This document shows positions 6,387-12,818 of a stretch of DNA of 19,661 nt, piece after piece. The stretch's first letter is position 1. Each line of letters begins with the position of its first letter. A program made the position numbers and the translations under genes. Location: NCBI GenBank assembly GCA_025360685.1, contig JANYBR010000200.1:1-19661 (forward strand). The letters run 5' to 3'. The notes under the pieces were generated by a model that made no database searches, was not told the origin of the DNA, and saw only the letters and a list, made by a program, of their open reading frames with translations. The stretch is from Pseudomonadota bacterium (lineage in GTDB: Bacteria > Pseudomonadota > Alphaproteobacteria > Micropepsales > Micropepsaceae).

Positions 6387-8435
6387 TTATTGCGGCAGCG
6401 CACCAGCCTGCGGCCGTTGCGGCAGTTGCAACATCTGCGACAAGGTCACCGGATTGGTGATCGGCGCCGAGCAGGTTTGGCGCTGGCAGACATAGGCGGT
6501 CGGCTGACCATTGACCATTGTCTTGCCGTGCATCGGATGATCGGCGGGAAAGACTTCGTCCGGCCCGACCACGGTGAGGCAACGATTGGGCAGCGCGCGG
6601 CCCAGAATGGCGGCTGTGAGCTCGTGCGTCTTGGGATGGCTGAGGGGGCCCACCACGACCAGATGCAGATCGCTGACCGCATATTCCAAACCATTGAAAT
6701 AGGAGCCCATCGACATCCAGACACGCGCGGCTTCGCCGGCAAAACCGTTGAGCATGGTGTTGACGCGCTCGGCATAGGCACGATCGCCGGTCACCATCGT
6801 CAGGCGCGTCAGCACTTGCAGCAGCGTGCCGTTCGCCGACGGAGTCGGCTGGTCGACTACCATCCGTGCACGGACGATAAGCGGTTCGGCGTCGTCGGCC
6901 GTGTAGAAGTAGCCGCCGTTGAGCGCGTCCCAGTAGTGCTCATTGAGCGTGCGCACCCAGGTTTTGGCGAATTCCAGATAGCGTTTGTCGCCGACGATCT
7001 CAAAGAGAATCAACGCGGCGCGCGCCATGTGGGCATAGTCATCGGCGAAGGCGTTTCTGCTTCGTTTGCCTGCTCGCCAGGAATGATGCAGCCGGTCACC
7101 TTCGCCCAGCGCCTTCACGACGAAATCAAAGGCGCGGATTGCGGCCGTGGTCCATTCAGCGTTCTGCAGTACGGCACCGGCATTGGCGAGCGCTGCGATG
7201 GCAAGTCCGTTCCAGTCGGCGAGCACCTTGTCATCGACCGCCGGCGCCACCCGGGACTGGCGCACCTTGAGCAGAAGTTCGCGCTGCTTGGCCAGCAGGG
7301 CTTCGTCAGCCTCGGACTGAGGATAGGGCGCGGGCGAGCCGATCCGCTGTAAGATATTGCGACCTTGGAAAGAGCCTTCGCGGACTACGTTGTAGGCAGT
7401 CTTGAACTTTGCCGCGAAGGTACCCATCAGGGCGGCGTCGATCTCCGCTTCCGTCCAAACATAGTACTTTCCCTCCTCGCCTTCGGAATCGGCATCGATG
7501 CTGGCTGCGAAAGCATCGCCGTTGCGCATGTCGCGCAGCAGGAACGTAGCAGTCTCCTCGATGCGCGCACGGCACAGATTGTTGCGGTTGAACTGCCAAA
7601 CGCCGGTCATCAGTTCGAGCAGCATGGCATTGTCGTTGAGCATCTTCTCGAAATGCGGAATCAGCCAGCGCTCGTCCGTGCAGTAGCGGGCGAAGCCACC
7701 GCCGATATGATCGAACAAGCCGCCAAGCAGGATATTGTCAAGCGTGATCGACGTCAGCTGCATGAATTGCGGCATGCCCGAGCGCAGAAAGGCGCGCCAC
7801 AGAACTTCGAGCAGAACCACGGACGGAAACTTCATCGCGCCGGTCGGACCGCCGAAGAACATATCGAAGCGCTGCGCGATCCTGAGCGCGCCGGTGTCGA
7901 TCAGCGATGCGTCCAGCGGACCGCGCATGTCGCGGTGCCATAAATTTGTTAGCTGCGTTATGACGTTCGCCGTCGCCTGCGCGACCTGATCGCCCTGTTC
8001 GCGGTAAAGGCGCGCGACGTCGGCCAGAACTTTCTTGAAGGCCGGGTGGCCGAGGCGTTCTTCGTCCGGATAATATGTGCCGGCGAAATAGGGCTCACCT
8101 TTGGGCGTCAGAAAGATGGTGAGCGGCCAGCCGCCCTGGAGACCCATCAGGTTGGCTGACGCCTGATAGAGCGAGTCGACATCCGGACGTTCCTCCCGGT
8201 CGACCTTGATGTTGATGAAGTTGTCGTTCATCAGTGCCGCGGTCTGGGTGTTGGAAAAGCTTTCCTTTTCCATGACGTGGCACCAGTGACAGGCCGTGTA
8301 GCCGATCGAAAGCAGGATCGGTTTGTTCTGGGCCGCTGCGGCCGCCAACGCCTCCGCTCCCCAGGTGTACCAGTCAACCGGATTGTCCTTGTGGCCGAGC
8401 AGATAGGGGCTGGATTCGTTGGCAAGGCGGTTCAT
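6387..8435 (-). CDS. DUF255 / YyaL-type thioredoxin-fold protein
   Basis: A 682-aa protein of the DUF255 family (bacterial YyaL, related to human SPATA20). The N-terminal thioredoxin-like domain starts NRLANESSPYLLGHKDNPVDW and carries the CHWC pair at residues 49-52 (ACHWCHVMEKESF), as expected for this family. The rest matches the (alpha/alpha)6 barrel seen in glycan epimerases and glycosidases (GGGFARYCTDERWLIPHFEK; YVWTEAEIDA; ADWNGLAI). The biochemical activity is not established. The ATG at 8435 gives the normal N-terminus; the open frame extends to 8495 without family resemblance. It is divergent from the DUF6489-type gene. No membrane segment or signal peptide is visible, so it is probably cytoplasmic. 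Confidence 0.92.
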   Translation of the reverse strand: MNRLANESSPYLLGHKDNPVDWYTWGAEALAAAAAQNKPILLSIGYTACHWCHVMEKESFSNTQTAALMNDNFINIKVDREERPDVDSLYQASANLMGLQGGWPLTIFLTPKGEPYFAGTYYPDEERLGHPAFKKVLADVARLYREQGDQVAQATANVITQLTNLWHRDMRGPLDASLIDTGALRIAQRFDMFFGGPTGAMKFPSVVLLEVLWRAFLRSGMPQFMQLTSITLDNILLGGLFDHIGGGFARYCTDERWLIPHFEKMLNDNAMLLELMTGVWQFNRNNLCRARIEETATFLLRDMRNGDAFAASIDADSEGEEGKYYVWTEAEIDAALMGTFAAKFKTAYNVVREGSFQGRNILQRIGSPAPYPQSEADEALLAKQRELLLKVRQSRVAPAVDDKVLADWNGLAIAALANAGAVLQNAEWTTAAIRAFDFVVKALGEGDRLHHSWRAGKRSRNAFADDYAHMARAALILFEIVGDKRYLEFAKTWVRTLNEHYWDALNGGYFYTADDAEPLIVRARMVVDQPTPSANGTLLQVLTRLTMVTGDRAYAERVNTMLNGFAGEAARVWMSMGSYFNGLEYAVSDLHLVVVGPLSHPKTHELTAAILGRALPNRCLTVVGPDEVFPADHPMHGKTMVNGQPTAYVCQRQTCSAPITNPVTLSQMLQLPQRPQAGALPQ

Positions 8436-8566
8436 GTGGTCATTCCGTGAAATGTCTGAACGGCTGAACGGTGCAAGCGGCGTTGCAATGGACATCGGGA
8501 TCGGAGGAAGCTTCTAGCGATGCCCGGCGCGGCTCACAAGCGCCACACGGAGAGCGGGTTGATGCG

Positions 8567-8839
8567 ATGAAGATGAACATCGAGATCGATATGACGCCGG
8601 ACGAGGCGCGTAGATTTCTCGGCCTGCCGGACGTTTCGAAGCTGCAGGAGAAGATGCTGGCGGAGATGGAAAAGCGCATGAAAGCGGCCATCGATGTCAA
8701 CGAACCAGAAGCCATGATGCGCGCCTGGCTGCCGCTGGGCGGGCAGGGATTCGAGCAGTTCCAGCGCTTCATGTTCGACAGTGCCCGGCGCGTTGCCGGC
8801 GGCGCGGTTCGGAAAGATACGGACAAAAGCAAAGGATGA
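8567..8839 (+). CDS. DUF6489-type small protein
   Basis: A 90-aa protein beginning MKMNIEIDMTPDEARRFLGL, followed by PDVSKLQEKMLAEMEKRM and AWLPLGGQGFEQFQRFMF. I recognise this as the small alphaproteobacterial family annotated DUF6489; its function is unknown. The charged, helix-rich composition resembles the phasin or polyhydroxyalkanoate-associated type, but that is speculation. Its TGA overlaps the mnmE ATG (ATGA), so the two are translationally coupled. ATG codons at 8567 and 8573 are both possible. The open frame extends up to 8471 but its N-terminal part has no family character. Confidence 0.8.
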   Translation: MKMNIEIDMTPDEARRFLGLPDVSKLQEKMLAEMEKRMKAAIDVNEPEAMMRAWLPLGGQGFEQFQRFMFDSARRVAGGAVRKDTDKSKG

Positions 8840-10149
8840 GCGACACGATCTTCGCGCTGTCGTCGGCGCCGGGGCGCGCCGGCGTGGCGGTGATCCGTGT
8901 TTCCGGGCCGATGGCGCAGGCATGCGTCTTGGCGTTGGCTCGCCGCAGGGAACTCAGGCCGCGCGCCGCGAGCTTGTGCGAATTGCGAGATGCGAAGGGC
9001 GAAGCAATCGACCAGGCCTTGGTGTTGTGGTTCCCCGGTCCCGCCAGCTTTTCGGGCGAAGACATGGCCGAGTTTCACGTTCACGGCGGACGGGCCGTTG
9101 TAAGGCGCGTTCTGGAGAGCCTTGCACCGATCAGTGGCTGTCGGCCGGCCGAGCCAGGCGAATTCACGCGCCGGGCCGTCGAAAACGGCAAGTTGGATCT
9201 GACCCAGGCCGAGGCTTTGGCCGATTTGATCGATGCCGAAACCGAGGCCCAGCGCCGGCAGAGTCTTCGCCAATATGGCGGGGCTCTTTCGTTGTTGTAT
9301 GAGGGTTGGCGGGAAAGATTGATCGGCGCGCTGGCTTGGGTCGAGGCCGGTATCGACTTCTCAGACGAGGAATTGCCCGAAGACGTTCTGGCTCGGTCAC
9401 GTGCAATATTGACGGAAATAAGGAAGGAGATTCAAATACATCTCGATGATTCCGGAAGTGGCGAGATCATCCGGGAAGGGTTCTACTTAACGGTGGTCGG
9501 TCCACCGAACGCTGGAAAGAGTTCCCTGGTCAATGCCCTCGCCCGGCGTGACTTGGCCATTGTGGCCGAAGTCGCGGGCACAACCAGAGACATCATTGAA
9601 GTCAAACTCGACCTGGGCGGGTACTCGGTAATCGTCGCCGACACAGCCGGTTTGCGACAAGCGGCCGACGCGGTCGAGAGCGAGGGAGTGAGACGGGCGT
9701 TGGCGCGGGCGGAGGCGTCGGATCTGGTGTTGCTACTACTGGACGGCAGTGCGCGTGACCCGCTCAAGGGGCTGCCGCCGGGCATTGCGGAGAGCGCTTC
9801 CCTGACCGTCTGGAACAAGTCCGACCTGCCCTCAGCTTCACCGCGGCATGGCCTGTGTCTTTCGCTGAAATCGGGCGCGGGCCTCGAGGCCGTCCTGGCC
9901 GCCATCGCCTCCAAAGTGGCTGAAAAGATTGATGTTTCGCGCGAGGCGCCGGTGCTGACCCGGGCCCGCCATCGCCATGCGCTGGAACAGGCGCTCGGCT
10001 GTCTGGAGCGCGCCTTGTCGGCGGACGAAGCCGAGCTGTTCGCCGAAGATCTCAGACTGGCGGTTCGTGCCATCGGTCGGATCACAGGCCGGGTCGATGT
10101 TGAAGAGTTGCTGGATGTCGTCTTCCGGGAGTTTTGCATCGGCAAATAG
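8836..10149 (+). CDS. mnmE: tRNA uridine-5-carboxymethylaminomethyl(34) synthesis GTPase MnmE
   Basis: A 437-aa GTPase that, with MnmG, installs the carboxymethylaminomethyl group on U34 of several tRNAs using a tetrahydrofolate one-carbon unit. The N-terminal folate-binding domain (TIFALSSAPGRAGVAVIRVS; FSGEDMAEFHVHGG) is followed by the helical domain and the inserted G domain: G1 GPPNAGKSS (222-230), G2 TTRD (249-252), G3 DTAG (269-272), G4 NKSD (327-330). The C-terminus keeps the conserved FCIGK with its catalytic cysteine. The mobile element begins 2 bp after the stop codon. The 10-bp target repeat covers the last codon and the stop, so the protein is unchanged, but the normally close mnmG is now 4.4 kb away. 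Confidence 0.98.
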   Translation: MSDTIFALSSAPGRAGVAVIRVSGPMAQACVLALARRRELRPRAASLCELRDAKGEAIDQALVLWFPGPASFSGEDMAEFHVHGGRAVVRRVLESLAPISGCRPAEPGEFTRRAVENGKLDLTQAEALADLIDAETEAQRRQSLRQYGGALSLLYEGWRERLIGALAWVEAGIDFSDEELPEDVLARSRAILTEIRKEIQIHLDDSGSGEIIREGFYLTVVGPPNAGKSSLVNALARRDLAIVAEVAGTTRDIIEVKLDLGGYSVIVADTAGLRQAADAVESEGVRRALARAEASDLVLLLLDGSARDPLKGLPPGIAESASLTVWNKSDLPSASPRHGLCLSLKSGAGLEAVLAAIASKVAEKIDVSREAPVLTRARHRHALEQALGCLERALSADEAELFAEDLRLAVRAIGRITGRVDVEELLDVVFREFCIGK

Positions 10150-10151
10150 CC
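10142..10151. repeat. Left direct repeat (target duplication) GCAAATAGCC
   Basis: The ten bases GCAAATAGCC, covering the end of mnmE including its TAG, occur again exactly at 14481-14490, on the far side of the element. This is the footprint of one insertion event. IS1595-family elements usually make 8-bp duplications as I recall, so 10 identical bases is slightly long. Confidence 0.88.
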
Positions 10152-10175
10152 GGCCTTCGGGCGCAATTGCACCAA
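10152..10175 (+). repeat. Left terminal inverted repeat (24 bp)
   Basis: It begins GGCCTTCGGGCG and ends AATTGCACCAA. Its exact reverse complement is at 14457-14480, with no mismatch over 24 bp. TTGCAC inside the repeat could serve as a weak -35 element reading inward. Confidence 0.95.
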
Positions 10176-10200
10176 ACCGTTGAAAACGGCGAAAATCGCT
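10175..10200 (+). repeat. Left subterminal repeat AACCGTT...AAAATCGCT
   Basis: AACCGTT (10175-10181) and AAAATCGCT (10192-10200) are separated by 10 bp (GAAAACGGCG). The same two words occur fused, in the same orientation, just inside the right end (14431-14446). CCGTTGA here also matches the right half of both inverted repeats in the repressor/transposase control region. Confidence 0.6.
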
Positions 10201-10227
10201 GAAGTTGAGGGAAATCATCTGAACGGC

Positions 10228-11028
10228 CTATTTCTGCGCCAATTCCTTCTTTTTGCGTCCTCCACCGGGTTTCTTGGTTCTAGCCGGTATACCTGCTTCT
10301 CGTAGGTACCGATAAACAGTACCCGCCGAGATACCGCCCAGTTCGCGAGCGATGTGGGTCACTGGTTTGCCTTCCTCGGTCCATTTCAAGACCAGCCCCA
10401 CCTGTTCAGGTGTAAGCGCCCGCGATCTGCCTGGCGGACGCCCGGTTGAGCGTGATTTTCGAGGCACTGTTTTGGCAACCTTCAGCTTTAGAGGAGCAAC
10501 CCCCTCTGGTGGCGGAACGTAGCCTAATGCCACGTTCGCCATATCAGAGGGCCAATATCCTACTCCAATCTTGTGAATGAACCGGCCTTCGGCTTTTGCC
10601 TTCCATAGATTATTGGAGGCGATTTTCCACGGATTGTTGCCTTCAATCGGGTGCCCACGATCACGAAATGCCTTGAGAATTTCGGTCGTTTGCATGGGCT
10701 TACCATTCTGGATGATTGCCTCCCGCACGACCTGTTCGAAGAAGGCTTGAGAGTTTCCAAAGCCAGCCGCCCGAGCCAAACCGGTTCCGCTGGTGGATTC
10801 GTAGCGGGATGCCGCCGACTCGGCTACGTTCACTTGCTGCGCGTCTGGTAGCGAAGCCTGAATTTCTTTGACCATGACGTCGATACGAGCGATAGCCTGT
10901 ATCGCGGCGTTCATTTCTGCTTGCGCCGCAGCGACCTTTTCCATAGCCGCCTGCACTTGCGCCTGCAGGTTTCTCTTTCTCTGCAAAGCCGTGCGGATGA
11001 CGCTTGAGATGTCGCTGTTATCGGCCAT
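10228..11028 (-). CDS. Passenger protein: coiled coil, winged-helix-like and resolvase-type HTH domains
   Basis: A 266-aa hypothetical protein, read toward the left tip. Three parts are visible. Residues ~15-60 form a long alpha-helical, coiled-coil-like stretch rich in Ala, Gln and Glu. Residues ~94-160 (AFFEQVVREAIIQNGKPMQTTEILKAF ... GVGYWP) resemble a HARE-HTH/winged-helix domain. Residues ~196-247 (GRPPGRSRALTPEQVGLVLK ... GISAGTVYRYLREAGIP) are a helix-turn-helix like the C-terminal domain of resolvases, followed by a lysine-rich tail. Two DNA-binding modules plus a dimerisation helix suggest an architectural or regulatory DNA-binding protein acting on the element or its host. The ATG at 11028 is chosen; a TTG at 11034 is in frame. 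The layout resembles the shorter passenger at 13979-14413. Confidence 0.75.
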   Translation of the reverse strand: MADNSDISSVIRTALQRKRNLQAQVQAAMEKVAAAQAEMNAAIQAIARIDVMVKEIQASLPDAQQVNVAESAASRYESTSGTGLARAAGFGNSQAFFEQVVREAIIQNGKPMQTTEILKAFRDRGHPIEGNNPWKIASNNLWKAKAEGRFIHKIGVGYWPSDMANVALGYVPPPEGVAPLKLKVAKTVPRKSRSTGRPPGRSRALTPEQVGLVLKWTEEGKPVTHIARELGGISAGTVYRYLREAGIPARTKKPGGGRKKKELAQK

Positions 11029-11033
11029 TCCCA

Positions 11034-11062
11034 ATCATGGCATTTTCTGTTCCAATTTTCAA
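11034..11062 (-). promoter_or_regulatory. Candidate promoter of the left-end HTH gene
   Basis: On the minus strand TTGAAA (11057-11062) is followed after 17 bp by CATGAT (11034-11039). The -10 box ends 5 nt before the ATG at 11028, so the transcript would be leaderless or nearly so. The -10 match is only 4 of 6. Confidence 0.35.
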
Positions 11063-11072
11063 TTAGGGAGAC

Positions 11073-11101
11073 TTGCTCATATTTCGACTCAGGGATATAA
11101 T
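11073..11101 (+). promoter_or_regulatory. Candidate promoter reading toward the 31-aa ORF
   Basis: TTGCTC (11073-11078), 17 bp, then a perfect TATAAT (11096-11101). The start would fall near 11108-11110. An ATG at 11110 opens a 37-codon frame (to 11223) of unknown reality that could be read leaderless. Further down lie the strong hairpin and the 31-aa ORF. It is divergent from the promoter of the left-end HTH gene. Confidence 0.5.
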
Positions 11102-11117
11102 TGTTGGCAATGAAGCC

Positions 11118-11173
11118 ACCAGAAGCGAAACGGCGGCTCAGGGTGTCCGCCCTGGCCGCCGCTTCTAGTGGTC
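11118..11173 (+). repeat. Strong GC-rich stem-loop in the leader of the 31-aa ORF
   Basis: CGGCGGCTCAGGG (11131-11143) pairs with CCCTGGCCGCCG (11150-11161), with one bulged T and a six-base loop. Flanking AGAAGC/GCTTCT and ACC/GGT extend it outward with an internal bulge. No U-run follows, so it is not a typical terminator. It may be a structured leader RNA or a DNA structure of the element. Confidence 0.6.
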
Positions 11174-11313
11174 CCGTGCAGGTGAGTTGCCTCCTGACCT
11201 GCTGTCAAAGGGAACAGGGCTAACTGTTCGCCGTCGATGGAACCGCCGTTCTTCGAATCGTAGCGGACCGTGCGCCCTCATTCAACGGAGGCCCCACCCA
11301 AGGAGTAGACGAC

Positions 11314-11409
11314 ATGCTTTGTCGTAAACGCCACTGGGTACGAGGATACGTGAGAGTCCGCTGGCAGCGGATCGAACACGTTCGCGCCCACGTCAGGCCT
11401 AAGCCTTAG
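11314..11409 (+). CDS. Small basic protein, 31 aa (unrecognised)
   Basis: A 31-codon ORF, ATG to TAG, reading MLCRKRHWVRGYVRVRW then QRIEHVRAHVRPKP. It is preceded by AAGGAG with 8-nt spacing, has a good promoter ~210 bp upstream (perfect TATAAT), and ends inside a terminator-like palindrome. The peptide is strongly basic and His/Trp-rich, with a loose internal repeat (HWVRGYVR / EHVRAHVR), suggesting nucleic-acid binding or membrane activity. I do not recognise a named family. Its last codons overlap the 3' end of the convergent repressor gene by 11 bp. It could still be a chance ORF; conservation in related elements would decide. Confidence 0.45.
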   Translation: MLCRKRHWVRGYVRVRWQRIEHVRAHVRPKP

Positions 11410-11429
11410 CCCTGACGTTAACCTTTTTC
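11390..11429. terminator. Bidirectional terminator in the overlapping 3' ends of two convergent genes
   Basis: ACGTCAGGCCTAAG (11390-11403) and CTTAGCCCTGACGT (11405-11418) are inverted copies with one mismatch in 14. On the plus strand the stem is followed by TAACCTTTTT, a reasonable U-tract. The left arm encodes the C-terminus of the 31-aa ORF and the right arm that of the XRE protein on the other strand (both end Val-Arg-x-Lys-x-stop). Confidence 0.7.
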
Positions 11430-11686
11430 TCCACCTTGGGGGCGCTGGCTTGAGACACCAGCGCCTTTCCTCCGATTCCTGTCGCCATTCCGTCCTGGCC
11501 AAACATGAATATAATACCTTCTACTTCAAGAGCTTGCCGTATTTGCGCTAGCCGGTTCTTGTGCGGCTGGCGACGGTGCGCCTCGAAGTCCCGAACCGTG
11601 CTGGAACTGACATTGGCCCTGCCCGCCAGATCATCCATTGACCAGCTTAACCAAGCCCTAGCTGCCCGGCACTGTTCCGGTGACAT
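11399..11686 (-). CDS. XRE-family helix-turn-helix regulator, probable repressor of the transposase
   Basis: A 95-aa protein starting MSPEQCRAARAWLSWSMDDL, with a Cro/C1-type helix-turn-helix (LAGRANVSSSTVRDFE, then HRRQPHKNRLAQIRQALEVEGIIF) and a lysine-rich tail. The open frame extends to an ATG at 11743, but the start at 11686 is preferred: the family domain begins there, and a near-consensus promoter (TTGACA, 17 bp, TATATT) ends only 6 nt before it, which would make the mRNA leaderless. The gene is divergent from the transposase. Two related inverted repeats in the shared region are likely operators, one beyond its own -35 box and both on the transposase promoter. I infer repression of transposition and of itself. 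Confidence 0.85.
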   Translation of the reverse strand: MSPEQCRAARAWLSWSMDDLAGRANVSSSTVRDFEAHRRQPHKNRLAQIRQALEVEGIIFMFGQDGMATGIGGKALVSQASAPKVEKKVNVRAKA

Positions 11687-11692
11687 GAACGG

Positions 11693-11721
11693 AATATAGC
11701 TAGGAGTCGTATCTTTGTCAA
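11693..11721 (-). promoter_or_regulatory. Promoter of the XRE regulator (leaderless)
   Basis: On the minus strand a perfect TTGACA (11716-11721), a 17-bp spacer, and TATATT (11693-11698). The predicted start coincides with the ATG at 11686. This is one of the best promoter matches in the window. Confidence 0.75.
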
Positions 11722-11723
11722 AT

Positions 11724-11740
11724 TTAACGATTACCGTTGA
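11724..11740. promoter_or_regulatory. Candidate operator O2
   Basis: TTAACG-attac-CGTTGA is a 6-bp inverted repeat with one mismatch and a 5-bp spacer. This is the same geometry and half-site as the operator at 11768-11790, with centres 47 bp apart. It overlaps the transposase -35 box and lies directly upstream of the repressor's -35 box. Confidence 0.55.
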
Positions 11741-11765
11741 CATGATCTAAATACGACAATACTGT
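11737..11765 (+). promoter_or_regulatory. Promoter of the transposase gene
   Basis: Perfect TTGACA (11737-11742), 17-bp spacer, TACTGT (11760-11765, 4 of 6). The start is expected near 11772, inside the operator palindrome at 11768-11790. Confidence 0.6.
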
Positions 11766-11767
11766 CA

Positions 11768-11790
11768 ATCTCAACGAAAACCGTTGAGAT
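11768..11790. promoter_or_regulatory. Operator O1: perfect 9-bp inverted repeat over the transposase start region
   Basis: ATCTCAACG, five bases (AAAAC), CGTTGAGAT: a perfect 9-bp inverted repeat ending 4 bp before the transposase ATG. It covers the predicted transcription start and the only purine-rich ribosome-site candidate (TTGAGAT). As DNA it suits a Cro-type dimer. As RNA in a read-through transcript it would hide the ribosome site. Confidence 0.7.
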
Positions 11791-11794
11791 AGCT

Positions 11795-12748
11795 ATGGCC
11801 CAACATTTCCTCGTTTCCGCCGCCGCAAGGACCCTCTCCCTCAAGGCGATTTACAGCCTGGGTGACACCAAGGCTTACGAGACGTTCTGCAAACTGCGCT
11901 GGCCCGCGACGGACGGCGAACCAGTCTGCCCTCGTTGCGGCGGTGCAGAGGCCTACAAGATCACGACCCGGCGTCGTTTCAAGTGTGCGGCATGCGGACA
12001 CCAATATTCCGTTACGAGTGGCACGATCTTCTCGGCCCGCAAAATGTCATTCACTGACCTTCTCGCTGCGATCTGCATTTTCTCTAATGCGGTGAAGGGA
12101 ATTTCCTCGCTGCAACTCGCGCGCGATCTGGGCTGCAATGCAAAGTCCGCTTTTGTACTTGCTCACAAAATCAGGCAGGCACTGGCATCCGAAACGGCGG
12201 ACGCGAAGTTGTCCGGAGAGGTCGAAGTCGATGGCGCATATTTTGGCGGCCACATTCGGCCCGCTAACCTGAAGGAAAACCGCATTGATCGCCGCCTTAC
12301 CGAAAATCAAACGGGGAAACGTCGCGTCGTCGTTGCACTCCGCCAGCGCGATGGTCGCACATTGCCATTCGTTGCATCGTCAGAAGCGCATGGCGTTCTG
12401 ATTGCCCCTCGCGTGATCACACGCGGCACCAAAGTTTTCGCGGATGAGGCCTCACACTGGGACGCGCTTCATTCCATGTTCACGACGCGCAGGATCAATC
12501 ATTCGCAGGCCTACTCACTAGACGGCGCGCACACAAATTTTGTTGAGTCATATTTTTCAAGGCTACGTCGCATGGTCGATGGGCAATACCATCACGTGTC
12601 GGCGCACCTGTTGTTTCAGTATGCGAATGAAGCCGCTTGGAAAGAAGATCATCGCAGGACGGACAACGGCACACTGACAAAGCAGGCCTTGGGACTGGCG
12701 CTCTCGCATAAGGTCTCGCGAGTGTGGTCCGGGTACTGGCACCGCTAA
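11795..12748 (+). CDS. IS1595-family (ISXO2-like) transposase
   Basis: A 317-aa DDE-type transposase, a normal length for the family. The N-terminal zinc ribbon has Cys45-x2-Cys48 (CPRCGG) and Cys64-x2-Cys67 (CAACGHQYSVTSGTIF), the hallmark of ISXO2/IS1595 transposases. The catalytic domain shows Asp146 (EVDGAYFGGH), Asp217 (VFADEASHW) and the signature HTNFVESYFSRLRR (Asn248/Glu251 region). No frameshift or stop interrupts it. It is read from its own promoter under two candidate operators and is convergent with the 219-aa membrane-protein gene. It should act on the 24-bp terminal repeats of this element. Confidence 0.96.
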   Translation: MAQHFLVSAAARTLSLKAIYSLGDTKAYETFCKLRWPATDGEPVCPRCGGAEAYKITTRRRFKCAACGHQYSVTSGTIFSARKMSFTDLLAAICIFSNAVKGISSLQLARDLGCNAKSAFVLAHKIRQALASETADAKLSGEVEVDGAYFGGHIRPANLKENRIDRRLTENQTGKRRVVVALRQRDGRTLPFVASSEAHGVLIAPRVITRGTKVFADEASHWDALHSMFTTRRINHSQAYSLDGAHTNFVESYFSRLRRMVDGQYHHVSAHLLFQYANEAAWKEDHRRTDNGTLTKQALGLALSHKVSRVWSGYWHR

Positions 12749-12818
12749 CTATCCCCGCGGATTCGCGTCAGTGGAAGGGCTACCGGCAGCGTAGTCGAGT
12801 AGCGTGAGCCAGCCACCC

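Noticed and set aside
5634..7352. Plus-strand ORF of 572 codons over the dienelactone hydrolase and DUF255 genes
   Set aside because: It is the antisense mirror of two well-conserved proteins and has no domain of its own; long shadow frames are expected in GC-rich codon usage.
11118..11173. Intrinsic terminator at the GC-rich stem-loop
   Set aside because: No run of T follows the stem on either strand, and an apparently functional ORF lies downstream of it in the same transcript.
11687..11743. Longer start for the XRE regulator at the ATG at 11743
   Set aside because: The extra 19 residues do not belong to the HTH domain, would be encoded through the operator and both promoter boxes, and the strong promoter at 11693-11721 lies inside them.
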